Assembly: GCA_964559125.1 (NCBI GenBank)
Contig: CAZLGW010000005.1
Coordinates: 124,001 to 188,000, forward strand
Length of the DNA: 64,000 bases
Source: Ravibacter sp964559125
GTDB lineage: Bacteria > Bacteroidota > Bacteroidia > Cytophagales > Spirosomataceae
Direction of reading: 5' to 3'
A program made the translations under genes and the position numbers. Each line of letters opens with the position of its first letter. The first letter of the stretch is position 1. The notes beneath the pieces are model-generated. The model searched no databases. It was not told where the DNA came from and saw only the letters and a program-made list of their open reading frames with translations. Of the stretch, positions 45,362 to 54,600 are shown in pieces.

Positions 45362-45922
45362 TTACCGCTCAGCCTGCCCGGCTACCTCTCCCTCGTATTC
45401 AAAAGCCAGCCCTAAACGTATCGAGTACACCTCATCGGTTGCCGGAAGGTCGCTGAACTGGTCATAGAGCCCTGTTTTTTGGGCTACTATGATAGCGTAT
45501 TCTTTCGCCTGTCTTTTGCTGAGCCCTTCTGCCTGGTTATGAAGCCATAGGGTCAGCCCGTTGTCTCCGAGCTGAAAGCTGCAGCCGTCCGGATCGAGCC
45601 CGGGCAGACGGGTAATGATCTGGTTTCCATCGATGGAATAGGTACTCCATTCATCGCCCAGTTTCACCCTGCCGTCGTTGTAAAATTCCAGTTGTGTACG
45701 CACATCCGATGCTTTGAACCGGGTTTTTGGGCTTCTGACTCTGGCGACCTTCCACTTCCATACCTGTGTGTAGCCTATTTCGAGATAGGTGCCCTTCAGC
45801 TCCCACCGGCCCATGAGATCCTGTGCAGGGGAGGGGGTGAAGGAGAGAACTACCAGGAGCGTAGCTGCCAGCCATTTCAGTACGGGGCGCGTTATATGGC
45901 TGATAATAAAAACGGGTATCAT
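45362..45922 (-). CDS. Exported protein of unknown function, intact copy of a tandem pair
   Basis: The 186-residue protein has a signal peptide (KWLAATLLVVLSFTPSPAQ). The mature domain begins GRWELKGTYLEIGY and contains EFYNDGRVKLGDEWSTYSID, which resembles the beta-barrel of lipocalin-like stress-response domains. A helical part, GLSKRQAKEYAIIVAQKTGL, follows. The reading frame immediately upstream (45939-46454) encodes the same domain without its signal peptide. Function unknown. Confidence 0.7.
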   Translation of the reverse strand: MIPVFIISHITRPVLKWLAATLLVVLSFTPSPAQDLMGRWELKGTYLEIGYTQVWKWKVARVRSPKTRFKASDVRTQLEFYNDGRVKLGDEWSTYSIDGNQIITRLPGLDPDGCSFQLGDNGLTLWLHNQAEGLSKRQAKEYAIIVAQKTGLYDQFSDLPATDEVYSIRLGLAFEYEGEVAGQAER

Positions 45923-45938
45923 TTTGCGGTCGGTCGTT

Positions 45939-46454
45939 TTATTCGGGTATATCCCCTTTGGCTGGCCCCCGGGGAGCTGATTCTACCGAAGGCAACAGTC
46001 CTTTGTAATCAAATATCATCCCAAACTGTATCCTGTATACGTCATCTGTTTCATTCAAATTGGGGAACTGATCGTATAGATCCATCTGGTTGGCCAGCAG
46101 AATAGCTTTGGCCCTGGCGTCTTCCTTCGACAACCCTGCTGCGAGGTTTCTTGTCAGGAGTGTGAGCTCCCCGTCGCCGAGCAGGAAATCAAACCCGTCG
46201 GTATCCGGGCTACCCACTCCCATGATCAAACGGCTGCCGTTTTGGGTGTAGGTACCGGTTTCGTTCCCGAATATTACCCGGCCATCGTCGTAAAATTCGA
46301 CCGTGACCGGCTGCACGGCGGGTCTGTAGGCTGTTTTTGGGGTTGTCGTTTTCAGGATCTTCCACTTGAGCGAGTATTCGATTTTCAGATAGCTGCCCCG
46401 GAGCTCCCACCGGCCCGGGATATCCTGGGCCGGCGAGGGGGTGAAGGGGAGAAT
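45939..46454 (-). pseudogene. Truncated paralogue lacking start codon and signal peptide
   Basis: The open frame reads ILPFTPSPAQDIPGRWELRG and on to FEYKGLL-like C-terminal sequence, parallel to LSFTPSPAQDLMGRWELKG of the intact copy at 45362. Homology begins at about 46452, exactly where the upstream gene's stop lies (46454-46456). The frame is closed by TGA at 46473-46475 with no ATG, GTG or TTG before the domain. A GTG at 46316 could give 125 residues but would miss the first strands and any export signal. It is best read as a duplicate whose 5' end was deleted. Confidence 0.7.
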
Positions 46455-47584
46455 TATTCGCTCCAGATCAGGTCAACTTTGTATCTGACGGCCCCATTTC
46501 CGCCTATTGTCAAAGAAGGGGGATACTTGGGGTTGCTGGTGCTGCCTGCATGTTCACTAAACAAGAGGTTGGCTTCCCCCATTCTCTTGCTTGAGCTGAC
46601 ATTCGGACTATTATTGTCAGAGTCGTACAACCATAGATAAAGTCTGTTGGTAAATTCAGAGCGACTGAACGTTTTTTGTGGTGTAAAACTGCTCCAGGCT
46701 ATTTGGTTGGCAACTATCTGGTCCGGAGATACATCGCGGAAAACATTTGCAGTTACAAATTGCTGTGCGGAGGCGGCATATCCCTGAACGAATAAATCAG
46801 GGTAATGTGACCTTGAGTTAAATAAATCCCAGCCATCCCAGTCATTTCCGTCTGGTTTTTTTGCGGGGGCGGCCAATAGTTGTATTCGTGAAATCCTGAC
46901 GTTGTTATAAGATGCGGCGATCGACACCGTATAAACCCGTTCTGCTGTTTTCCCGTTGGCCGTAATAGTGAGTTTCACATTTTTGGTTCCACCGGTATTA
47001 AAGGTAAACGTCGGATTTTTTTGAGTGGAGGTGCCTTCGCTACCGAATTCCCACCGGTATTGCGCTCCGGGGGTATTGTCGGTCGTAGTGAACTGGATTT
47101 GTGCGGGCGCCCGGGTGCCGTTGAGGAAAGTCCAGGAGAAACTGGGTACAGGAATGGGAAAATCGGCAGTTTGCTGCCCCGCTTCGTTACCGATTTCCAG
47201 TACACCTGCTTCGGTTTTGGCATAGGCCCAAACCTTGTAGGCGGTATTGGCCCGCAGACCGGTAATGGTTCTTTCGAAGGTATGGGGGAAAGTAGCGATG
47301 GTGTCGCCGGCTTTAAATACTGTCCCTTCGTGGTGATTAGCCGAAGTGCCGTATATAAAACCGTATTCGATTATCCGCCCGCTTTTCTTTTCCTGGCGTT
47401 TGTTTTTGTAGTCAGGGTCAGAGATGGTCCCCGAGATTTTAAAAGAAGTTTGTGTGGCGTTGGTGATTTCGCCGGTAGTTACAGACGGGCCGATGGGCTC
47501 TACAAGCCCGAACATGTCGTCGAAGCAGGCGGTTGTAAGCAATGACAGACCCGCCAGCGCGAGAATAGAGATCTTTCGCTTCAT
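46454..47584 (-). CDS. Lipoprotein with fibronectin-III-like and PKD-like domains
   Basis: The 376-residue protein has a lipobox TTAC (Cys20). A fibronectin-III-like domain follows (SVTTGEITNATQTSFKISGT to NTAYKVWAYAKTEAG, about 35-130), then a PKD-like domain (AQYRWEFGSEGTSTQKNPTF, about 145-225) and a C-terminal C2-like beta-domain ending YKVDLIWSE. Such architectures bind surface glycans or partner proteins in Bacteroidota. Its stop abuts the broken paralogue, so its 3' end marks a rearrangement junction. The 263-base gap upstream (47585-47847) holds divergent promoters and no gene. Confidence 0.75.
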   Translation of the reverse strand: MKRKISILALAGLSLLTTACFDDMFGLVEPIGPSVTTGEITNATQTSFKISGTISDPDYKNKRQEKKSGRIIEYGFIYGTSANHHEGTVFKAGDTIATFPHTFERTITGLRANTAYKVWAYAKTEAGVLEIGNEAGQQTADFPIPVPSFSWTFLNGTRAPAQIQFTTTDNTPGAQYRWEFGSEGTSTQKNPTFTFNTGGTKNVKLTITANGKTAERVYTVSIAASYNNVRISRIQLLAAPAKKPDGNDWDGWDLFNSRSHYPDLFVQGYAASAQQFVTANVFRDVSPDQIVANQIAWSSFTPQKTFSRSEFTNRLYLWLYDSDNNSPNVSSSKRMGEANLLFSEHAGSTSNPKYPPSLTIGGNGAVRYKVDLIWSE

Positions 47585-47847
47585 GATATTCTTTTGATCA
47601 GGTTAAAAATGTTCTTTTTCAGAGCCGTGTCAGGGGGCTGACCGGTTCTGAACTTTTAATCGGGAAGAAGATTCCCGCGGGAAACATGATTTCTGAAAAA
47701 AATATGGAAGCGAATTTTCTGAAAAATGTTCCCGACTAGAAGTGCGTTTGTCGGAAATTGTGAATAAATGTTACCAATTTGGTGTCTTTTTTGCCGTATT
47801 TGGTACGCATAAAGAATATGACAGGATTAATGCAAAAAAAGTGAGCT

Positions 47848-48207
47848 ATGTTAAAGCCGATAAAAAGTGAACAGCAGTATGAGGATATGTTGATGCGGGT
47901 TTATATGCTAATGCAGAAAGATATAGCTCCGGATTCTAAAGAGTCCGATGAGCTGGAAATCCTCTCTATCCTCGTGAAGGAATACGAGAAAGAACATTAT
48001 CCGGTACCTTCGCCCAATCCGCTGGAGGCTATCAGGTTCAGGCTGGATCAGATGAATATGTCTGAAGCGGAGCTATCGGGTATATTGGGTGCCCGTTCGC
48101 GTAAATCGGAAATCCTTTCCGGTAAAAGAAAACTGAGCCTTGCTATGATCCGCAGGCTGAATGAAAAGCTAAATATCCCTGCCGAAGTATTAATTCAGGC
48201 ATATTAG
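47848..48207 (+). CDS. HigA-like HTH antitoxin/transcription regulator, no partner toxin seen
   Basis: The 119-residue protein matches the COG5499 HigA-like family: an N-terminal helical part (SEQQYEDMLMRVYMLMQKD, ILVKEYEKEHYPV) and a C-terminal Xre-type helix-turn-helix (MSEAELSGILGARSRKSEIL, MIRRLNEKLNIPAEVLI). Antitoxins of this type are normally encoded right after a HigB mRNA interferase. Here 263 bases of non-coding DNA precede it and a convergent enzyme gene follows, so it looks like an orphan. An ACCAATTTGGT near-palindrome about 70 bases upstream could be its operator. Confidence 0.8.
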   Translation: MLKPIKSEQQYEDMLMRVYMLMQKDIAPDSKESDELEILSILVKEYEKEHYPVPSPNPLEAIRFRLDQMNMSEAELSGILGARSRKSEILSGKRKLSLAMIRRLNEKLNIPAEVLIQAY

Positions 48208-48227
48208 ATTCACGACAGTCAAAACTA

Positions 48228-49439
48228 TCACTGTGACTTCCCTCTCGCGAGTATGGGAAGAACAGACTCGACCTTGCCATTACGAATCCCGTAGATTCGA
48301 TCATAAAGATTAACGACAGGGTCGCAATGCGGCACAATGACCTCCAGCTTGTCGCCAACTTTGTAACTTCTTGAAGCCTGTTCAAACGTGATGGTTCCGT
48401 ATTCGTCCGAGCCCGCACTGTAGCGGAAATCCGGCTCTCCTGTCACAATAGCCGGTGGTTGGTTCAGCGTCATGGCTTTTGATCCGGCATCCGTAATCAG
48501 GCGCTTTTCATAATTGTTGTTGATGATAGTGGTTATCACGGTGAGCGACGGCTCAAAGTCATCGTAAAGCGTTTCATTGGCCGCGCTGCCGATAATCATA
48601 TATTGATGATCCATAAAAACGTAGCTCCCGACCTGTACGTCGGTGAAACCCGGGATGTCGGCCATCATATTGTAGGTCCCGGTACCACCCCCGCTGAATA
48701 TTTCGAGATTGAGCCCCGACTTTTTCATCAGTTCATACGACACAACTGCCGGTTCCATTCCCGCCCGGTTCCTTTCTTTCCTTTTTTCGAAACCTTTTAC
48801 ATGCTGCACCCCACCGTCATAGGCAAGTATTCCGCGAAACCTGAGGTTAGGGAGCTTATCCACCAGTTGCGCCAGCTCAAGCGCCGGCTGCCCCGGCAGA
48901 ACACCTGATCTCCGTATCACATCGATATCCACTACAACGTCGGCAATAATTCCTGCAGCCCTGGCAGCATCCTGGAGATCCCGGGCATTCTGCGGATTAT
49001 CGACGGCCTGGATAAACCCTTTGTGTTTTTTACGAAGCTCCATCGCCTTCCTGACTTTCGGGATGCTGATGTTGACACCGGTCATCAGTACGTTCGAAAT
49101 CCCGTTCTCCAGCATTACCTCCGATTCCGAAAGTTTTGCGGTGCATATCCCTATTGCGCCGGCAGCTATCTGCATTTTTGCGATAGCGGGACATTTATGG
49201 GTTTTTGCATGAGGACGGATCGCAATACCTGTTCCCTGCAAACGTTGGCGTGCGGTGTTGATATTACGCTCCATCCGGTCAAGATCGACGCACAGTGCCG
49301 GACTATCGAGATCCCACTTCGATTTCCCGATTTCGGTTTCTCCCGGGCGCGAAGAAGCGCCGGCACGGGTTCCTGAAAGAGTGGCTAATCCGGTGATGAT
49401 ACCGGTATTAAGAAATTTACGACGGTTGAATGAGGTCAT
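48228..49439 (-). CDS. Exported D-threonine-aldolase-like PLP enzyme (DSD1/alanine racemase fold)
   Basis: A protein of about 403 residues. It has a twin-arginine-like signal (FNRRKFLNTGIITGLATLSG), for which the ATG at 49439 fits; an ATG at 49475 is upstream. The PLP Lys is in RPHAKTHKCP (about residue 70 of the shorter form). The C-terminal metal site VPHCDPVVNLYD is characteristic of D-threonine aldolase / D-serine dehydratase-like fold-III enzymes. It would cleave D-3-hydroxy amino acids to glycine and an aldehyde or dehydrate D-serine. An unusual feature is probable export. A remnant of a close homologue lies at 44012. Confidence 0.88.
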   Translation of the reverse strand: MTSFNRRKFLNTGIITGLATLSGTRAGASSRPGETEIGKSKWDLDSPALCVDLDRMERNINTARQRLQGTGIAIRPHAKTHKCPAIAKMQIAAGAIGICTAKLSESEVMLENGISNVLMTGVNISIPKVRKAMELRKKHKGFIQAVDNPQNARDLQDAARAAGIIADVVVDIDVIRRSGVLPGQPALELAQLVDKLPNLRFRGILAYDGGVQHVKGFEKRKERNRAGMEPAVVSYELMKKSGLNLEIFSGGGTGTYNMMADIPGFTDVQVGSYVFMDHQYMIIGSAANETLYDDFEPSLTVITTIINNNYEKRLITDAGSKAMTLNQPPAIVTGEPDFRYSAGSDEYGTITFEQASRSYKVGDKLEVIVPHCDPVVNLYDRIYGIRNGKVESVLPILARGKSQ

Positions 49440-49551
49440 AGGTAGGGAAAGCAGCGAGGTTATTTGTTTAGCCAAATTACGTAATCGGACAAGGATTCAC
49501 AACTTTCTGACGGCATAAAAGCAGTCATTTCGGATTTACACTTTTACCGGG

Positions 49552-49582
49552 TTGTATTTATAATTCTTTGTCGGCAATTTTG
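49552..49582 (+). promoter_or_regulatory. Candidate promoter of the sigma/FecR operon
   Basis: TTG at 49552-49554 and CAATTTTG at 49575-49582 are spaced by 20 bases, close to TTG / TAnnTTTG with one mismatch. The element is 20 bases upstream of the sigma factor start. Confidence 0.35.
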
Positions 49583-49602
49583 CATAAAAAGAATTTTGTG
49601 AC

Positions 49603-50193
49603 ATGCAGGAAGAGGCTTTAGCAGAAAAAACTATACTTCGTCTGCTCAGGGGAGGAGATCAGGTTGCGTTTAAGGCAATTTATGATCAGTACTGGGACAG
49701 GCTATACAAGGTTGCTGCCGGAAAGGTGCCTTATGCCGAAAATGCAGAAGAGATCATCCAGGATATCTTTGTGGACCTCTGGGAAAGAAGAGAGCTGCTG
49801 GTCATAGGCGACCTGGAGCATTATCTTTTCCGGGCCGTGAAATACAAGGTGCTCGATTACGTCCGGGCGCAGATGGTCAGAAGGCAGCACGAGGACTCAG
49901 TCCTTCGGGCTACAATTGAATACGGTGACCCGGATATAGAGGAAGAGCTCGCATACCGGGAGCTGCGCGAAGCTTTTCAGTCAGGATTAAACGATTTACC
50001 GGAGAAAACCAAGGAAATATTCCGCCTTAGCCGGGTGGAACAGTTCTCGGTCAGGGAGATATCGGAAACCCTGCACGTTCCCGAGCGTACCGTTACCTAC
50101 CATATCGCCCAGGCGCTGCGGATTTTACGGGTTTGTTTAAAAGATTACATGTTATACCTCTTGCTGCTCCTTCTTCACACCGGTCTCAGGTAA
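49603..50193 (+). CDS. ECF RNA polymerase sigma factor (SusC/FecR-linked group)
   Basis: The 196-residue protein has sigma region 2 (FKAIYDQYWDRLYKVAAGKV, AEEIIQDIFVDLWERREL) and region 4 (ALNDLPEKTKEIFRLSR-like segment, SVREISETLHVPERTVTYHI). It matches the Bacteroidota ECF group paired with FecR anti-sigma factors. The C-terminus carries a hydrophobic tail (DYMLYLLLLLLHTGLR). It directs polymerase to the downstream SusCD operon when the SusC/FecR signal is received. FecR follows after a 141-base gap. Confidence 0.95.
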   Translation: MQEEALAEKTILRLLRGGDQVAFKAIYDQYWDRLYKVAAGKVPYAENAEEIIQDIFVDLWERRELLVIGDLEHYLFRAVKYKVLDYVRAQMVRRQHEDSVLRATIEYGDPDIEEELAYRELREAFQSGLNDLPEKTKEIFRLSRVEQFSVREISETLHVPERTVTYHIAQALRILRVCLKDYMLYLLLLLLHTGLR

Positions 50194-50334
50194 AAACCTA
50201 TCGTTGGATTATACAGGGGAATTTTAAGCTTTTTTGTTTTTATCTTATAAATAATCTAATAATTTCTATTGCTCTTTGCTGAAATCGGCGATAGAAACGA
50301 CTTAATAGTGACGGCTTTTTTCTGACCGGTTTAT

Positions 50335-51387
50335 ATGCGTATTAAAGGATTTTTAAGACTGTTAAAGAAATATTCCGAAGGAAGTCTGACGGGAGAAAAA
50401 AAGGAGGTGATGGATGCGTGGTATGACGCACTCAAATACAATTCCGAACCGGCAGCAGACCGGAAGGGGGTGAAGAGCAGAATTTGGGATGGAGTTCTTT
50501 CAAAGACTGCCGGTTCGGGAGATCCGGAGCATGACATACCTGAAGCGAAGTTTTGGTGGAAATCCCTGATTTTTAAGACGGCGGTATGCCTGGTTCTGCT
50601 GACGGGCGGCGTATTACTTTACCAGCTTCCGCACGAAGAAGAAGTTGTTGCCTGGGAGCCGGCTGTCAGCGGAGGAACCGGCTGGCATTTTATAGATAAT
50701 ACCGGGAGCCAAAATAAAGACATTCTGTTGTCGGACGGAAGCCGTGTTATTCTTGAGCCGGGCGGTAAGCTGAAGTACCCGGACCAGTTTTCGAACGATA
50801 GTCGGTCTGTTTATACGGAAGGAAACGTTCGGTTTGAAGTAGCGAAGGACTCCGGCAGACCCTTTTTTGCGTTTGCCGGGGAGGTAGTGGTCCGGGTCCT
50901 GGGGACAAGCTTCACTGTCCGTAACATCGCAGGGAAGGCAGGAACCGAGGTAGCTGTTATTAGCGGAAAGGTAATGGTCGAAAGGGTGCCCGGAACAGAG
51001 CGCAGAAAGCGTGATATGTCGGAAGGTAAGGTGGTGCTGACACCAAATGAAAAAGTTACCTTCTTCAGGAACAGCCAACACTATATCACCGGACTGGTTG
51101 AAAATCCGGTGATGATAGAAAAAACCGATGAATTTACACTGCCGGAAGCCTTTGATTTCGATGAAACGCCATTATCCCGGATATTGGCGAAACTCGAAAG
51201 AGCCTATGGGGTGTCTATCGCTGTAAGCGATGACTCCATCCTGGATTGCCAGCTTACAGCCGACCTGTCGTCGGATAACTTATATGGCAAGATGGAGCTG
51301 ATCTGCGCGATCATGGGTGCAAAATATGAAATTACCGGTAATGCTATTCTCCTATCCGGAGGAGTATGCAGTATACTGGAAAAATAA
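50335..51387 (+). CDS. FecR-family anti-sigma/sensor protein
   Basis: The 350-residue protein has an N-terminal cytoplasmic part that would bind the sigma factor (about 1-80) and one membrane segment (FKTAVCLVLLTGGVLLYQL). The periplasmic FecR domain follows (ILLSDGSRVILEPGGKLKYP, FEVAKDSGRPFFAFAGEVVV, VRVLGTSFTVRN), then a C-terminal DUF4974-like STN-related domain (FDFDETPLSRILAKLERAYG). It relays the substrate-loaded state of the STN-containing SusC to the sigma factor. Confidence 0.95.
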   Translation: MRIKGFLRLLKKYSEGSLTGEKKEVMDAWYDALKYNSEPAADRKGVKSRIWDGVLSKTAGSGDPEHDIPEAKFWWKSLIFKTAVCLVLLTGGVLLYQLPHEEEVVAWEPAVSGGTGWHFIDNTGSQNKDILLSDGSRVILEPGGKLKYPDQFSNDSRSVYTEGNVRFEVAKDSGRPFFAFAGEVVVRVLGTSFTVRNIAGKAGTEVAVISGKVMVERVPGTERRKRDMSEGKVVLTPNEKVTFFRNSQHYITGLVENPVMIEKTDEFTLPEAFDFDETPLSRILAKLERAYGVSIAVSDDSILDCQLTADLSSDNLYGKMELICAIMGAKYEITGNAILLSGGVCSILEK

Positions 51388-51496
51388 AAACAACAACGAT
51401 GCTTAACTAGAACTTTATTAGCGTATTCCCCAACAACTAACAATCCTATAAGTTATGAAGTAGATTTATCCGAATAACCACTGTTCCTAAAAACCA

Positions 51497-51574
51497 GCCG
51501 GTAGTGATTGCAGCACCACCGGCCGGAACTCCCGCCCGACATGCTTGCCAGGCCTCTTCACCTCGCGTGAAGAG
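51497..51574 (+). promoter_or_regulatory. Two hairpins in the leader of the second SusC gene
   Basis: Hairpin one pairs 51497-51506 with 51514-51523 (10 bp, one mismatch, 7-base loop). Hairpin two pairs 51554-51561 with 51567-51574 (CTCTTCAC / GTGAAGAG, 5-base loop) and is followed seven bases later by TCTTTTT. They could end the fecR transcript or attenuate susC. The rest of the 233-base gap 51388-51620 shows no gene. Confidence 0.5.
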
Positions 51575-51620
51575 AAGGAGTCTTTTTGTCAAATCGTCAG
51601 AGATCTAACAAAACAAATTA

Positions 51621-54600
51621 ATGAAAAAAAAGAAAAAGTTCATACCACCGATAGGCACTATTATGAAACTTTCGGTTCTGCAGCTCACGATATTGTTCGT
51701 TTCGGCTGCTTCAACATACGCCAGCAGGCTTGAAGCCCAGGAGCTGCTGATGAAGAAGGTTTCGGTTCGTATAGAACGCACCGATGTCAAATCGGCATTG
51801 GCAGTGATCGAAGCGAAGACCGGCGTCAAGTTTGTATACGGCGCGAAAGCGCTTCCTCTGAAAAGGAAGGTAACATTTTCGGTAACGGATAAGAATCTTT
51901 CCGAAGTATTAGATGAACTGTTCAGCCCGGATAAGGTTACTTATCGCGTGGTAAGAAACAAAATCGTGCTGAGTATAGATTCCGATCCCGGCGCCGGCAT
52001 CTATACAATAGAAAAACAAATAGATGCCGAAGTGGCGGACAGGACCCTGAAAGGACGGGTCACTGATGAGAACGGCGACGGGCTCCCGGGAGTGAGTATT
52101 ATTCTTAAAGGAACCCAGAAAGGTACGGTAACCGATGTAGATGGGAACTATGAGCTGACCGTTCCTGACGACGACGCAGTGCTGATCTATTCTTTCGTCG
52201 GGTACGTCTCGGAGGAGCAGACGGTCGGCACCAGGACTGCCCTGGATATTACACTTAAGACCGACCAAAAAGCGCTCGAAGAGATAGTAGTGGTAGGTTA
52301 CGGAACCCAGAAAAAGAGGGATGTATCCACCGCCATCTCATCTGTATCCAGTAAGGAGCTGAAAGACAAGCCGATGGCTAACTTCGCTTCAGCCATGACA
52401 GGTAAAATGGCCGGTGTCCGCATAGTGAACAGCAATACCGCTCCCGGCGGCGGGACTACCATACGGATCAGGGGCGTAAACTCGATCAACGCCAGCAACA
52501 ACCCGCTGATCGTGATAGACGGATTTCCGCTGAAAGATGGCTTTGACAAAAACGAGAACCCGCTGAACAGCATTAACGTGGCGGATATCGAATCGATTGA
52601 AGTATTGAAAGATGCGTCGTCAAGTGCGATTTATGGTACCCAGGCTGCAAACGGGGTAATCATGATCACGACCAAGAAAGGAAAGAAAGGTAAACCGACG
52701 CTCAGCATCAACGCCAGCACCGGTTTTGACCGGATGATCAATAAAATGGATGTTTTGAACCGGGAGGATTTTCTTCAGTATATTGATGATGCCCGGGCCA
52801 ACGCCTATGTGCTTGAAGATCCTAATTTCGCATCCGACAACCCAGAGTTGCCACGATGGAAATGGACTGATCCGAACGACCTCAGGATACGCAACTGGGA
52901 GCTGTATTCGGCCAATGCACCGGGAATGGCCGCTCCCGGTAACCTGTTTCCCCGCTGGATCACGGTCATAGACACCATCTATAAAATGCCTTACAATACC
53001 GACTGGCAGGATGTGATCACGCGCACTGGAAAAGTGACGGATCTTCAGCTTTCCGCAACAGGCGGCGGCGATAACGTCAACTACATGGTTTCAGGAGGTA
53101 TCTTTAACCAGACGGGTATCGTGATGAATTCCGACTACACCCGGTATTCGTTCAGGGCAAACGTCGACATGAAGTTTACGGACCGGATCAGGGCCGGGCT
53201 GATGCTGGCGCCGAGTTTTGAAAACTCCAATGTGCTCCCGGTGATCGAAGGCGGCAATAACCCGTTCTGGACCGCGGTCGCGATGCCTCCCCTCTGGAAC
53301 CCCACCAATGCCGATGGTGAGCCGATATTTTATGGGAACACCCTCCTTGACCCGTGGGACTGGAACTTTGCGTTTTTTATCAACCCACTCCACCAGTTCA
53401 TGAAGCAGGACAAGCGGCGCAATTTCAAAAACCTTTCGACGCTCTACGGCGAAGTCGATATTATCAAAGGGCTGAAATTCCGCTCCGAGCTGCATACGGA
53501 ATATCGCTACAGGGAAAGGGACTACTTTAACCCAAGCTCCGTACCGACAACGTCCGCAACGTTTTCCAGATCTCAGGGGGTCAACGAGAGTTTCAACCGT
53601 CTTTACTGGAACTCTCAGAACTTCCTGACTTACCAGAGAGAGTTCGGAAAGCACTCTGTCAGCGCTGTTGCGGGGTATTCGGCAGAGGAGATCATGCTCA
53701 AATCATCTTATATGAACAAATATGATTACCCGACCGACATCCTGCCCACGCTCAACCAGGGTATTACGATAGTAAATGCCCAGAACGACGCGCGTACCAA
53801 CCGATCAAGCGAGACCATGATCGGGAGCTTTGGAAGGATTATGTACAACTATGCCGGGAAGTATTACGTGACGGGTAGTATACGCCGCGACGGATCATCC
53901 AAATTCGGGGCAGACAGGAAATGGGGGGTATTCCCTTCTACATCGGCGGCCTGGAGGATATCCGACGAGCGGTTCTTCGACCCGTTCCGGAAGTATGTAG
54001 GCGACCTGAAGTTGCGCGGAGGATGGGGAATTATCGGTAATGCCGGAATTCCAAATTACCTGGCGCTGGCCACGCTTACCTCATCGGCTTATGTGCTGGG
54101 CGCCGGATCTGCGGTAGCACCGGCTTATACAGAGGGCAAAATAGCCAACCCTTTGCTGGGTTGGGAGGAAACTACCGACTGGAGCGCCGGGATCGATGCT
54201 GAGCTGTTCGGAAACCGCATCAACTTCAGTATCGACTATTTCTATCGTCATACGAAAAATATGCTGTTCAATATGCCGCTGCCCATTATTACAGGGTTTG
54301 GATCTTATATGGCCAATATCGGCGCTATGCGGAACAGGGGTTACGAGTATTCCATCAACTCACGCAACTTCGTCGGAGAATTTAAGTGGACCACCAGCGC
54401 TAACCTGTCGTATTACCGGAACCGCGTGCTTGACATTGGTAAGGATAAAAGACCCTTGATCGACAACGATGCCTATACTACAGAGGGCAAGCCGATCTCC
54501 GGTATCTGGGGTGGAGTGTTCCAAGGGCCGTACCGTGACTGGGAGGATGTCAAGACTTCGCCTATCGTCAACGCAAGCAACCCCGACTGGAGGTTCAGGT

